DNA of 64,000 nt from Novosphingobium sp. Gsoil 351. Lineage in GTDB: Bacteria; Pseudomonadota; Alphaproteobacteria; Sphingomonadales; Sphingomonadaceae. Of the stretch, positions 26,529 to 34,822 are shown one piece after another (the stretch's first letter is position 1; each line of letters opens with the position of its first letter). Position numbers and translations under genes: made by a program. A model generated the notes under the pieces. The model made no database searches and was not told where the DNA came from. It was given only the letters and a program-made list of their open reading frames with translations. The stretch spans positions 2,199,501 to 2,263,500 of the forward strand of contig NZ_CP046120.1 in NCBI RefSeq assembly GCF_009707465.1. Reading direction: 5' to 3'.

Positions 26529-28896
26529 TCAAATTGGCATCCCTGGCGGAATCTCGGGCCGGGGCACGGAAAGGGCGGCGCTTAGCGCATCGTGATCGGA
26601 TAAAAGAGCGCCAAGTCCGTGTTGCCAGTCGGCTTGCTCGCCAGACCCCGATGCCGCCACGAGTTGCCTAGCCCAGGTTCCCATTAATCCCCCCATCTGC
26701 ATGACGGTCGCAGACGAGAGATTTTTGGCGCGCGCAGTTCTGGCCAACTCAAGTGCAATAGTGGTCGCAATCCGGCGCCCCACTGCCCCTCGAGCGGCCG
26801 CACTGTCGGCAAGAGCAATCAACTTGCTCACCACCGCATGGACAGAGGGAATTGCAGGCGATTGAGCCGACTGCATTTCAAGGCGGTTGAGGCGCTCTGG
26901 CTCCAGCAGGCTGCCTAAGATCATAGTCGCCCCAATTTCAGTGGCACCCAAGCTGTCAAAGACCGGTCCGCCCGCGGTCGGCATGACCTCGATGTCGGTT
27001 TGATAGTCGCCGATCGTACCCTGCCCAAAAGACAGCATCGGCTGCAAACGTGCGGGTACGGTCCATGCGTCAACCGAAAGAGTGTCGAGCAGCGCCGCCA
27101 GCGCCGCGTTTTGCTGTGCAGCCGGGACGGTCTCGGTCGCGACGGTTTCGCCAGCTACGGCCACTGGAGAAACCACACCTCCCAATGCCTTTGCCGCAGC
27201 CTCGACCTGATATCGATGAATCAGCCATACGGGAACGAATGAGCGGCGAAGATCGGAAAGATCCTGTCCTTGCGGGAGCGCGTCGATCCCAAACCGAGCC
27301 AGAGCTGCTCTGCGGATGGTCATCATCCGCGCAAGCTCGGCGACAGGATCGCCGAAATCATCCCATATTGCGCCCAGCGGATTAGCGGTCTCGGATCCGC
27401 GGGAGTCGTTGTCACTCACAAAGCGCAGCCCCTTGGCGCGCGCCTGCCGGACCATTTCGGATCCTTCAGCATCGTTTTGAGCGCCGTACAGGTAGGCTAC
27501 AAGGAAGCGATCCCAATCGCCCAACCCGGTGCCGTAAGCGTCAGCGAGGGACAGCTTGCCATCCTTCAGCTCCACACGCGGAGCGGGATAGTCCATGACG
27601 GAATAGCGGCCTTGGCTGCTCGCAGCGAAGTTGTGCTCGAAACCTAGCGCATGACCCACTTCGTGGGCGCCGAGCTGGCGAATCCGCCGAAGAGCGACCT
27701 CCACCGGATCTTCAGGCCCCCCGCTGTTGGTCAAGCCAGCGCCGACCAGAGCCTGGTAGATCATGATGTCCTGCCGTACCCGCAGCGAGCCGAGCATCAC
27801 AGCACCTTTGATCACCTCACCGCTGCGCGGATCGGTAGCAACACCGCCATACGACCAGCCGCGGGTAGCACGGTTGACCCAATTGACGACGTTGTAGCGG
27901 GCGTCGAGCGGGTCGACGTCGTCCGGCAGGACCGCCACTCGAAACGCGTCCACGAGACCTGCCGCATCGAACGCCTGCGCCCACCAGCTCACCCCGTCCA
28001 GAAGCGCCTGGCGCACAGGCTCGGGAGCGGCGGGGTCGATGTAGAATACAATGGGCTCTTTTACCGGCGAGCGCACTGCCGATGGATCGGTCTTCTCAAG
28101 CCGGTGGCGCTCGGCGATGCGCCGAAGGATCGGCAATCCGAGGGGTGTCGAATAGTCATACGTGAGCTGGCTGAACACGAAGCCATAGGGATCAGTTCGC
28201 GGCGTCAATGCCTTCTCCGGCAGCGCGACCAAAGAGTGATGCACCCACATGGTGACATCCGTCCCGTTGGGGGAGACGTTGCGGAGTTCAGAGGTGGGCT
28301 TTTGAGACGTAAAGCTGAGCAAGGAAGCGAACTCGGCGTTTCGTGGGAACACCTTAGCTTGTGTGGGATCAGCGACTGAGCGCGATCCATCGAGCGTGTA
28401 CGGATGGCTCTCCGTTCCAAGCCGCCCCGCCAGCCCGAACCGATCGGCGGCGAGGAATGGCGCGAAGTCGAAGGAGAAGCTGCCGTCTTTGTCCGTTTTT
28501 GCAATGTCCCCCACCCAAAGCACCGATGAAGGAAAGCTATGTGCGACCCCTTCCCGCTCGGCTAAGGTTCCCGTTGAGGCCACGAACTTGCTGTTCACGA
28601 GTTCCACCGCAATTTTCGAGCCGATCCGGCGAAACCTCACAATACCGTTTGTCAGTGTGGTGCCGCGGTCGAGACTGACGGCAGCCGATCCGAGCCCAGT
28701 CTCGACTTTGGCAATATAAATGAACTGCGCAGCAATCCCGTCAGCGTCGGGTTTCGGAAGCTCGAATATGATTTTCCCGGTGTCGGGGTTTGCCGACACA
28801 ACGATCAGGGGGAGCAAATTCCGCCGCGGAGGCTGCCGGGATCGTGAGCGAGTTCGCCCAAGCCACCAACGCGGCTGCTAGCAACAGATTTTTCAT
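26529..28896 (-). pseudogene. Zinc-dependent metalloprotease (DUF5117/DUF4953 type), frameshifted after the signal peptide
   Basis: The main frame from 28817 codes a protein of about 760 residues with the zincin motif HEVGHALGFEHNF. Upstream sequence patterns fit the DUF5117 N-domain (IIFELPKPDADG, YIAKVETGLGS) and the C-terminal DUF4953 domain. It starts with a TTG and lacks a signal peptide. In another frame, ATG 28896 gives MKNLLLAAALVAWANSL ... AASA, a clean signal peptide that runs into a run of five C/G at 28808-28812. With four instead of five bases the signal joins the mature protein (EFAPLIVVSANP). So the gene is either frameshifted or misread. The product would be a large secreted or periplasmic peptidase. 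Confidence 0.82.
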
Positions 28897-28966
28897 AGCG
28901 CCCCCCAAGACGTTGGGAGATCAAGCAGTTGGACCGATCTGTCAAATGGATAGGCGTGACCGCGTT

Positions 28967-28992
28967 GGAACTATCATTCCTGCGCGAGCGTT
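28967..28992 (+). promoter_or_regulatory. Candidate EcfG (general stress sigma) promoter of the GlsB/YeaQ gene
   Basis: The bases GGAAC at 28967-28971 and CGTT at 28989-28992 are separated by 17 bases. This matches the known alphaproteobacterial EcfG consensus GGAAC-N16/17-CGTT. It lies 29 bases before the ATG of a small membrane protein whose family is often stress induced, so position and function agree. No experimental support is visible. Confidence 0.6.
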
Positions 28993-29020
28993 TCGATCTT
29001 GCGGGAGCAGGAGAAGTGCC

Positions 29021-29284
29021 ATGAATTTGATCATTCTTCTTGTTGTCGGCGGAATCATTGGGTGGGTCGCCAGCATGCTTGTCGGCGGCGGGGGTGGCAT
29101 CCTCATGAACATTATCGTCGGCATCGTAGGCGCTCTACTCGCCGGGTTGTTGCTCAATCCGCTCATCGGCGGTGGCAACATTATGAGTGGCGATCTCAGT
29201 TTGAGCGCCATCGGTGTTTCGCTGTTGGGCGCGGTCCTGTTGCTCGTCGTCCTCAACTTTTTCCGACGTGGCGCGGTCCAATAA
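29021..29284 (+). CDS. GlsB/YeaQ/YmgE family small membrane protein
   Basis: The 87-residue protein is nearly all hydrophobic with three glycine-rich membrane helices, starting MNLIILLVVGGIIGWVASML. The GGGGG and LLNPLIGG turns between helices are the hallmark of the transglycosylase-associated GlsB/YeaQ family. These inner membrane proteins are often part of the general stress response, but their biochemical role is unknown. A strong AGGAGAAG ribosome binding site precedes the ATG at 29021. A candidate EcfG promoter lies upstream and an intrinsic terminator 31 bases downstream, so it is a monocistronic stress gene divergent from the metalloprotease. Confidence 0.92.
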   Translation: MNLIILLVVGGIIGWVASMLVGGGGGILMNIIVGIVGALLAGLLLNPLIGGGNIMSGDLSLSAIGVSLLGAVLLLVVLNFFRRGAVQ

Positions 29285-29315
29285 CCGCGAGCCTCAATCA
29301 GCCAGATTGAAACTG

Positions 29316-29339
29316 CCCCGCTTCGGCGGGGATTCTTTT
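29316..29339 (+). terminator. Intrinsic terminator of the GlsB/YeaQ gene
   Basis: A perfect 6-bp stem CCCCGC/GCGGGG closes a TTCG tetraloop (29316-29331) and is followed by ATTCTTTT. It begins 32 bases after the stop codon at 29284. Confidence 0.8.
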
Positions 29340-29480
29340 GCTCCGCCATCCGACCGATCTCGATTTCTGTGCGCGCCGTCCCCGGGCTAACTTTCGGCGA
29401 TGGCCTTGGCGTGCTGGTGTAGCCCATCGAGCCTGACGCCACCGTGAGACTGCCCGCAGCTCATCTGCACCAGAACACCC

Positions 29481-29747
29481 TCAGGCAGGCGTTGAGTTTG
29501 GCATAGCCCACCGCTTCACCAGTTGCGCGGCCAGGGTGGGGCGTCGAGCACAAGCGGGTCCCATACCCGCGCTGGAACTGAAAATTAGAGCGCCGCTGTC
29601 TGCGCGGACTTCAACATGCGTCGCGCCCCAACGGACCTTGTGCGCGATCAACCTCGACCTGGCGATGTCGCGTGCCGCGGCAAGAGTGCCCACTTGCTCA
29701 GAGCTGATCGCGTCGTCGCCTGCGAACCAAGTGATTGTAAATATCAT
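29481..29747 (-). CDS. Small hypothetical protein
   Basis: The protein of 88 residues starts at ATG 29747 with a good GAGAGGA site 7-9 bases upstream, which is the main support for it. The sequence has an alpha/beta pattern: strand ITWFAG, helix TLAAARDIARSRLIAH, strand THVEVRADSGALIF. The C-terminal part is basic. I do not recognise the family. It is downstream of the GC-rich hairpin at 29782-29812 and of the ABM-type gene on the same strand. Confidence 0.6.
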   Translation of the reverse strand: MIFTITWFAGDDAISSEQVGTLAAARDIARSRLIAHKVRWGATHVEVRADSGALIFSSSAGMGPACARRPTLAAQLVKRWAMPNSTPA

Positions 29748-29781
29748 TGCTGCGATCCTCTCGGTAACGATCCCGGAAAGG

Positions 29782-29812
29782 CCCCCGGCCTCCTTGGGGG
29801 AAGGGCCGGGGG
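29782..29812. terminator. GC-rich hairpin between ABM gene and small hypothetical gene
   Basis: The 9-bp stem CCCCCGGCC (29782-29790) pairs with GGCCGGGGG (29804-29812) across a 13-base loop. It lies downstream of the ABM gene on the minus strand and may terminate its transcript, but no strong T tract follows in either direction. Confidence 0.5.
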
Positions 29813-29974
29813 TTAGTCCTACTCAGGGTCGCACTGGCAAGTTGGAGTTCGCGCACTAAGCGAGGGTGAAAAAACAGGGTTAGGAATTTAAGATTTGGAA
29901 GGTCTGGGACATCCAAACCTCATGCAGGGGCTTGGAACGGCAATAATGAGGCGCGGGTGCGGTGAAGTGTCGGA

Positions 29975-30265
29975 TCAGCCCACAGCATCGAGAAGTTCGA
30001 TCTCGGGCCGGCCCTCGAGGACGCGTCCCAACCCCGGGCCAGCCGCGCGGAAGTGGTCCGAGGCGCGATGCGCTTCCAGCGCTGCTTCATCGCGATAGAG
30101 CTCGAGAACCTTGTAGGTGGCGGGCTCGGTCCGGCTGCGGCAGAGCTGATAGGTGATGTTGCCACCTTCATTTGCTCTGACTTGTGCGGCCAAGTCAGTG
30201 AAGAGGCGCTCGAACTCATCTGTCATACCGGGCTTTGCCCGCAGAATTGCGACGACTGCGATCAT
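29975..30265 (-). CDS. Putative quinol monooxygenase (ABM domain)
   Basis: The 96-residue protein from ATG 30265 has an AAGGAGAA ribosome binding site just upstream. It carries the antibiotic biosynthesis monooxygenase (ABM) ferredoxin-like fold: strand AVVAILRAKPG, helix DEFERLFTDLAAQVRA, strand ITYQLCRSR, then TYKVLELYRDEAALEAHRAS, which is the classic YgiN-like pattern with the His in EAHRASDHF. YgiN-type enzymes oxidise quinols or small aromatics without a bound cofactor. The in-frame start at 30298 adds 11 residues but lacks a ribosome binding site. It is divergent from the thermonuclease gene. Its substrate cannot be inferred. Confidence 0.88.
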   Translation of the reverse strand: MIAVVAILRAKPGMTDEFERLFTDLAAQVRANEGGNITYQLCRSRTEPATYKVLELYRDEAALEAHRASDHFRAAGPGLGRVLEGRPEIELLDAVG

Positions 30266-30416
30266 GGCGACTATTCTCCTTGGGGACTGTGTGACCAACC
30301 CGGATAATCCTGAGTAGCGACAGATGCGGGCGTGTCGAGCGAGGGGGCAGCGCTGCGAAGGCTGGGACTCATTCGGGGAAATTGTTTTGCAAGAGGTTCG
30401 CTGGCATTCTCAGCCG

Positions 30417-31100
30417 ATGCGATCCCTGTTTCTCGCCGTCGCCCTCATCGCAGCACCGGGTCAGGCCCAAACTCTGTCCGGTCCCGCCAAGGTCGTCGAC
30501 GGTGATTCGCTCTCGGTGTCGGGGATTTCGGTCCGTCTGTTCGGCATCGATGCCCCCGAGGGCAAGCAGACCTGCAATCGTTCCGGCACCGCGTGGCGTT
30601 GCGGCGAGGAAGCTGCGGCACAGCTTCGCGGGCTCATCGGCGGCAACCCGATCGAATGCCGCGGCCGGGACATCGACACCTACGGCCGGACGCTCGCGGT
30701 CTGTGCGGTGGCCGGCATCGAGATCAACCGCGCGATGGTCGAGTCCGGATGGGCAACCGCGTTTCGCAAGTACAGCCAGGACTACGTGGTCGAAGAGACG
30801 CGCGCCAGAGCGGCGCATCGCGGGATCTGGGCGTCCGAGTTCCAGCTCCCCCAAGACTATCGCGCAGCGCAAAGCGCAACGCAGGGGGCCGCTCCGGTTG
30901 CACTCATGCAGAGGCAGATTGCGTCACCCGCTACGCAAATGACCTCGGGCTGCGCGATCAAGGGCAATCGCAACCGCAAGGGGCAGTGGATCTATCACCT
31001 CCCGGGGATGCCCTACTACGCGATCACCCGGGCCGAAGAGATGTTCTGCAGCGAGGCCCAAGCCCAAGCCGCAGGCTACCGCCGCGCAATCGTGCGGTGA
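30417..31100 (+). CDS. Secreted thermonuclease-like protein (SNase family) with C-terminal domain
   Basis: The protein of 227 residues has a signal peptide (MRSLFLAVALIAAPGQAQ) from ATG 30417. The staphylococcal nuclease domain covers about residues 20-130, with metal and catalytic residues visible in VVDGDSLSV, RLFGIDAPEGKQ (Arg and Glu of the active site) and TYGRTLAV (second Arg). A tail at residues 178-227, AIKGNRNRKGQWIYHLPG ... FCSEAQAQAAGYRRA, is the YHLPG/FCSExEA domain typical of ExoI-like sphingomonad and rhizobial nucleases. It would degrade nucleic acids outside the cytoplasm. Its stop overlaps the next start (TGATG), so it is coupled to two micro-proteins. Confidence 0.87.
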   Translation: MRSLFLAVALIAAPGQAQTLSGPAKVVDGDSLSVSGISVRLFGIDAPEGKQTCNRSGTAWRCGEEAAAQLRGLIGGNPIECRGRDIDTYGRTLAVCAVAGIEINRAMVESGWATAFRKYSQDYVVEETRARAAHRGIWASEFQLPQDYRAAQSATQGAAPVALMQRQIASPATQMTSGCAIKGNRNRKGQWIYHLPGMPYYAITRAEEMFCSEAQAQAAGYRRAIVR

Positions 31101-31285
31101 TGGACTGGCAGCACGAGGTCTGGGCCGAAGCGTTGTGGGTTGAGCAGCACAAGGGCAACGAGGGCCCGGCGTTCATCGCCGATCAGGTTGCCCGGCTGGC
31201 TCTCGCAAACGACCTTGACGGCGTTGCCCGGTGGAAGCGGATCTCCACCGCCTACGACGAGCTGCGCGCCGGGCGTCGGCAGTGA
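31100..31285 (+). CDS. Small acidic protein, possibly DUF6961-like, coupled to the nuclease
   Basis: The protein of 61 residues starts at ATG 31100, whose first base is also the last base of the nuclease stop (TGATG). The sequence WQHEVWAEALWVEQHKGN and ARWKRISTAYDELR looks like a short helical bundle. I recall a sphingomonad family of this length and composition (DUF6961), but cannot confirm it here. It overlaps the next micro-gene as GTGA at 31282-31285, so three genes are transcribed and translated together. Confidence 0.65.
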   Translation: MDWQHEVWAEALWVEQHKGNEGPAFIADQVARLALANDLDGVARWKRISTAYDELRAGRRQ

Positions 31286-31395
31286 GGAACGATCGCTGGC
31301 TCAAGGTCGAGCTCGCGGCGCTGCTTGGCGCATCCCTCCTGATGGGTGCGCTCGCCGTGCGATCGGGATGGCAACAATTGATCGGCTTGCTCTAG
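31282..31395 (+). CDS. 37-residue single-pass membrane micro-protein
   Basis: A GTG at 31282 overlaps the preceding stop (GTGA). The predicted peptide is VRNDRWLKVELAALLGAS followed by a hydrophobic helix to residue 37. The charge pattern, positive N-terminus then membrane segment, suggests insertion in the inner membrane. Its stop TAG at 31393-31395 shares the palindrome CTAG with the stop of the opposite-strand micro-gene. It is too short for a domain match. Small membrane proteins next to nucleases can be holin-, toxin- or immunity-like, but no function is proven. Confidence 0.45.
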   Translation: MRNDRWLKVELAALLGASLLMGALAVRSGWQQLIGLL

Positions 31396-31484
31396 CGCTT
31401 ACGGCGAAGTGACCACACCAGCGAGGCGAGACTGGACACCAACGCTGCAAGTGCGGTGATGAGGACGGGATCAAGTGCGGGCAT
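31392..31484 (-). CDS. 30-residue single-pass membrane micro-protein, convergent
   Basis: The peptide starts MPALDPVLITALAALVSS and ends WSLRRKR, a short acidic start, one membrane helix and a strongly positive tail. The ATG at 31484 has a GGAG site 7 bases upstream. It ends on the same CTAG as the facing micro-gene at 31282-31395. The longer open frame in this frame up to 31664 has no ribosome binding site. Such a mirror pair of micro-proteins sharing stop bases is unusual. The function is unknown. Confidence 0.45.
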   Translation of the reverse strand: MPALDPVLITALAALVSSLASLVWSLRRKR

Positions 31485-31860
31485 GGGCGACTCCGGGCAG
31501 GAGTCGCGACTAACCATATTGGCACTATGTAGGAAAATGAAAAGCGCAAGCGCCCGGTTACGCCCCCACAAATCGCCGATTGTCCTGAGTGACAAAGAAC
31601 CCAAGGCCTTGCCTTTGGGCGCTGCCCGGCGACGAGCCACCAGGAGCGGAAAGCGCTCAACCAAAGACAGTCACTTGAGCCGAAGAGGCAGATCATGTCC
31701 TGAACGGGTCAAAAGTGGCACCGCTGCCGTCGGCAACATTTAGATCACCGAGGGCGGCAGGGCGCACATTCCGCGCCGCGGAAGATCCGCGATCCGATTT
31801 TGGAACCAGCCGGCGACCTTGTCCGTGAGAACGGATCTACTCAAAGAACGCCCGCACGGA
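31485..31860. other. Non-coding stretch (376 bp)
   Basis: No convincing coding frame is seen on either strand. The plus-strand frame from 31456 has no codon or protein character. A partial EcfG-like pattern (GGAAC at 31802 with CGTG 17 bases later) has no gene downstream on that strand. Confidence 0.45.
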
Positions 31861-32079
31861 TCAGGTTTCACCTTGCAGCAGAGCCGTCATCGGGGATGCT
31901 GCCTGATGCCGATCGACATCTAGGCCGCGAAACCAGCGGCCCAGCTGATCCTCGACGATCCGGCAGAGCTGAGACAATCGCGCGATCCGCTTGCTCTCCG
32001 GTTGAGCCAGTGCCCGCTTGAGCTCCTGTTCGAGACGTTGGCTCTCTTCATCCAAACCTTCCCGGAACCTTTGCGGCAT
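31861..32079 (-). CDS. Small hypothetical protein, helical
   Basis: The 72-residue protein starts at ATG 32079, 3 bases after the stop of the upstream gene, with the bases GAGGAG about 14 upstream. The first 45 residues are a charged amphipathic helix (EGLDEESQRLEQELKRALAQPESKRIARL). The second part is KRIARLSQLCRIVEDQLGRW. The gene is likely translationally coupled to 32083-32295. The family is not recognised. Confidence 0.55.
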   Translation of the reverse strand: MPQRFREGLDEESQRLEQELKRALAQPESKRIARLSQLCRIVEDQLGRWFRGLDVDRHQAASPMTALLQGET

Positions 32080-32082
32080 TCC

Positions 32083-32295
32083 TCAGCAAGCTCCTCGGTC
32101 CAGATCACGCAGGGCAGCCATCACATCGTCGTACTGGAGGGGCCGGTCGACACCAGGTGGGTGGCGAAGCGCGGGTTGATGCTCGACCGCGTGAGCATCT
32201 GACGCCCACGAAGCCAGAATTGCCCGCTTCACCTCGGGTTCGAGCTGCGGATGGCGCACAACTTGCGCAGGATCACCAAAATTGGAGAGGAACAC
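32083..32295 (-). CDS. Conserved small hypothetical protein next to Hsp20
   Basis: The 70-residue protein from the GTG at 32295 has an AAGGAGA ribosome binding site. The pattern FLSNFGDPAQVVRHPQLEPEVKRAILASWASDAHAVE is one I have seen in many alphaproteobacteria as a short conserved protein often found near small heat shock genes. RHPPG and DDVMAALRDLD complete it. It may be a stress-related regulator or chaperone partner, but there is no known activity. It lies 119 bp downstream of hsp20 on the same strand. Confidence 0.75.
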   Translation of the reverse strand: MFLSNFGDPAQVVRHPQLEPEVKRAILASWASDAHAVEHQPALRHPPGVDRPLQYDDVMAALRDLDRGAC

Positions 32296-32414
32296 GAGCT
32301 TGTCTCCTTTCTAACTGTCCTCACACTTGCAGATGAGCGGACCGCGCTGCCGGGCCTCAACCCGGGCGGCTGCCGGCCTGCTCCAAGCAGTGCCGGCAAA
32401 CCGCAACCGATATT

Positions 32415-32891
32415 TCAGCCGGTGGCGCTCGCCTTGGCCTTGGGCCCTTCGAGCTGGTCGTTGGCGGCCTTGGCGCTGATCTCGATACGCCGAGGCTTCA
32501 TCGCTTCGGGCACCACACGCTTCAGGTCGATAGTCAACAAACCGTGCTCAAACGTGGCGTTTCCAGCCTCGATGAAGTCGGCAAGCTGAAAGCGCCGTTC
32601 GAACGCGTGGGTTGCAATGCCGCGGTGCAGATACTCGCCCTTGGTCTCACTTTGGGAAGGCTTGCCAGTAACGGTCAGCAGGTTCTGCTGAGCGACGATG
32701 TCAATCTCCTCGGGTCGGAAGCCGGCAACCGCAAGCGTGATCCGGTAACTGTCTTCGCCCTCCCTCAGCAGATCGAACGGAGGAAAGCCGTCCGACGCGT
32801 CGGCGCGGGATCCCGTCTCGAGAAGGTCGAAGAGACGGTCGAAGCCGACCGTCGAACGGCGGTAAGGGGCAAAGTCGAAGTTGGTTCTCAT
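32415..32891 (-). CDS. Small heat shock protein (Hsp20/alpha-crystallin family)
   Basis: The 158-residue protein starts at ATG 32891 with a strong GAGGAGGAT site upstream. The N-terminal region (DFAPYRRSTVGFDRLFDLLE) and the alpha-crystallin domain at about 37-135 are clear: DSYRITLAVAGFRPEEIDI, LLTVTGKP, LHRGIATHAFERRFQLAD and HGLLTIDLKR. The I-x-I-like tail is RRIEIS. It is an ATP-independent holdase in the cytoplasm. The complete IS256-family element lies 97 bp upstream of the start and separates it from any original promoter further away, so its expression may have changed. Confidence 0.93.
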   Translation of the reverse strand: MRTNFDFAPYRRSTVGFDRLFDLLETGSRADASDGFPPFDLLREGEDSYRITLAVAGFRPEEIDIVAQQNLLTVTGKPSQSETKGEYLHRGIATHAFERRFQLADFIEAGNATFEHGLLTIDLKRVVPEAMKPRRIEISAKAANDQLEGPKAKASATG

Positions 32892-32980
32892 TTCCAAATC
32901 CTCCTCACGAAGCAATTCGGACTTGAGTTGCACCGGTGACGAAGAGCCGGTGCCCTCTACGTCCACCGGACCCGAACACG

Positions 32981-34418
32981 GCGCCCGGGATCGTGCCCCA
33001 CCGCGTGGTGTAGGTTCGCCGGCGTAGCCCTGGCGATCTCCGGTCAAGGCCGGATTGGTCAGGCGGCCATTGCGGGCAGCTTGACCAGGGGATCATCGCC
33101 TAATTGGGCGACGCTTTCCAGTGTCATGTAGCGGCAGCGCTGGACCGCGTACTCATCGTTCTGCTCGAGCAGGATCGCGCCGACGAGACGGATGATGGCA
33201 TCCTCATCGGGGAAGATCCCGACAACGTCGGTGCGTCGCTTGATTTCGCCGTTGAGACGCTCGAGCGGGTTGGTCGAGTGGAGCTTGGTGCGGTGCTGGG
33301 CCGGGAAGCTCATGTAGGCGAGGACGTCCTGCTCGGCGTTGTCCATGAGCGCAGCGAGCTTGGGGACCGTGGGCCGGAGCTGGTCGGCGACCTTGCGCCA
33401 CTGGACCTTGGCGTCCTCGGCGCTCTCCTGGGCGAAGGCGGTGGCGATGAACGCCGAGACGACCCGGCGCCCGCTTCGGCCGGCATGTGCCAGCGCGTTG
33501 CGGGCGAAGTGAACGCGACATCTTTGCCAGGTGGCGCTGAACACGCGCGAGACCGACGCCTTGATGCCTTCATGCGCATCCGAGATGACCAGCTTGATGC
33601 CGCGCAGGCCGCGCCGCGCGAGCGAACGCAGGAAGTCGGTCCAGAACACCTCGGCTTCGGATGGGCCGACCGCCATGCCCAGCACCTCGCGGCGGCCATC
33701 GGAGTTGACGCCCACCGCGACGATCACCGCGACCGAGACGATGCGTCCGGCCTGGCGTTGCTTCACGTAGGTGGCGTCGATCCAGAGATACGGCCAGTCT
33801 CCCTCGAGCGGCCGCTCGAGGAAGGCCTTTACCCGGCCGTCGATCTCCTGGCACAGCCGGCTGACCTGGCTCTTGGAGATCCCGCTCATCCCCATTGCCT
33901 TGACCAGGTCGTCGACCGAGCGCGTCGAGATTCCCTGGATATAGGCCTCCTGGATGACCGCGGTCAGCGCCTTCTCGGACAGCCGCCGGGGTTCGAGGAA
34001 GCAGGGGAAGTAGCTTCCCGTCCTGAGCTTGGGGATCCGCAACTCGACCGTGCCAGCCCGCGTCTCCCAGTCGCGGTCGCGGTACCCGTTTCGTTGCGCC
34101 AGTCGCGCAGCGCTCTTCTCGCCGTAGCCTGCGCCGGTCCGCTCGCCGACCTCGAGCTCCATCAGGCGCTCGGCGGCAAATCCAATCATGTCGCGCAGAA
34201 AGTCCGCATCCGGGCTCTTTCCCAACAGCGCGCGCAGGTCCATCTTGTCCTCGGTCATCGGTTGTCTCCGTAAGATTGATTGGCAAACCAACCTTACCAG
34301 AAGTCGCCGATGACCACCCGCGCAGCTGACCGCCCGCTACAGCGCTTTGGGGAGCGCGCGGCCGGTCAGCTACGCTACCGCCGAGCTACACCACGCCCGG
34401 GGGCACGACCGCGCCCGG
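32981..34418. mobile_element. Complete IS256-family insertion sequence with 8-bp target duplication
   Basis: The element spans 32989-34410 (1422 bp). Its ends are imperfect inverted repeats of 25 bp with 21 identities (32989-33013 and 34386-34410 reversed), both containing GCGTGGTGTAG. It is flanked by an identical 8-bp duplication GCGCCCGG at 32981-32988 and 34411-34418, the size produced by IS256 transposition. The single transposase gene inside is intact, so the copy looks recent. It inserted between hsp20 and the region upstream of it. Confidence 0.88.
33059..34258 (-). CDS. IS256 family transposase
   Basis: The 399-residue protein starts at ATG 34258. It shows the mutator-type transposase pattern. 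The N-terminus is [13 protein letters not shown]. The middle part has [28 protein letters not shown]. The catalytic core is [13 protein letters not shown] with the first Asp, [10 protein letters not shown] with the second Asp, and the final Glu in the [23 protein letters not shown] segment. All are present and the frame is intact, so the element is likely functional. The upstream in-frame start at 34291 is at the IS end and is less likely. Confidence 0.95.
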   Translation of the reverse strand: MTEDKMDLRALLGKSPDADFLRDMIGFAAERLMELEVGERTGAGYGEKSAARLAQRNGYRDRDWETRAGTVELRIPKLRTGSYFPCFLEPRRLSEKALTAVIQEAYIQGISTRSVDDLVKAMGMSGISKSQVSRLCQEIDGRVKAFLERPLEGDWPYLWIDATYVKQRQAGRIVSVAVIVAVGVNSDGRREVLGMAVGPSEAEVFWTDFLRSLARRGLRGIKLVISDAHEGIKASVSRVFSATWQRCRVHFARNALAHAGRSGRRVVSAFIATAFAQESAEDAKVQWRKVADQLRPTVPKLAALMDNAEQDVLAYMSFPAQHRTKLHSTNPLERLNGEIKRRTDVVGIFPDEDAIIRLVGAILLEQNDEYAVQRCRYMTLESVAQLGDDPLVKLPAMAA

Positions 34419-34822
34419 TACGGCTTGAGCTAGTCTGGGTCACCCCGCTTTCAAGATCTCCGATGCGCATCCGACACAAAATTCAGACTGGCAGCCTTGT
34501 CGCCGGCAGCGGACTTGGCTGCGCTACGGGCTTGGCAGCCAGCAATTTAGACCGACAAGCTTTCGAGATGCCATCGCCAACGGCGGCGCAGCCGCTTGGT
34601 TGTACGAGACCAACAATTTGCTCTCAGCCGGCGTCCGGACGCCGCCCCCAAGTTGATGCGCCGCGATTCCTGCCCCCATCCGAACCACAGCGACTAAGGG
34701 TGAAGTCGCCACCCACTCTGGAGGGAAGGTGCAAGTAAGGTCAACGGATCTCTGGTTTCGGCCTGGGCGCAGGTTGGGCTATAAGGACGACACCGAGGCG
34801 CAATTCTGCCTTACTTTGCGCA
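34419..34822. other. Non-coding region between IS and phoD (404 bp)
   Basis: No coding frame is convincing. The plus-strand frame from 34280 and the minus-strand one at 34524-34712 have no family resemblance or ribosome binding sites. A perfect 16-bp palindrome CGGCGTCCGGACGCCG sits at 34629-34644 and may form a hairpin or bind a dimeric protein. The region was joined to the hsp20 upstream region before the IS inserted. Confidence 0.5.

Noticed and set aside
31801..31826. Second EcfG-like pattern GGAAC-N17-CGTG
   Set aside because: The -10 element is imperfect and no gene lies downstream on that strand.
34280..34410. tRNA-like D-arm pattern (GGTGTAGCTCGGCGGTAGC on the minus strand) at the end of the IS
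   Set aside because: No anticodon arm, T loop or acceptor pairing follows; it is the IS terminal inverted repeat and subterminal region.
34280..34738. 152-codon plus-strand frame crossing the IS end
   Set aside because: It begins inside the IS and crosses the target duplication; composition is not protein-like.
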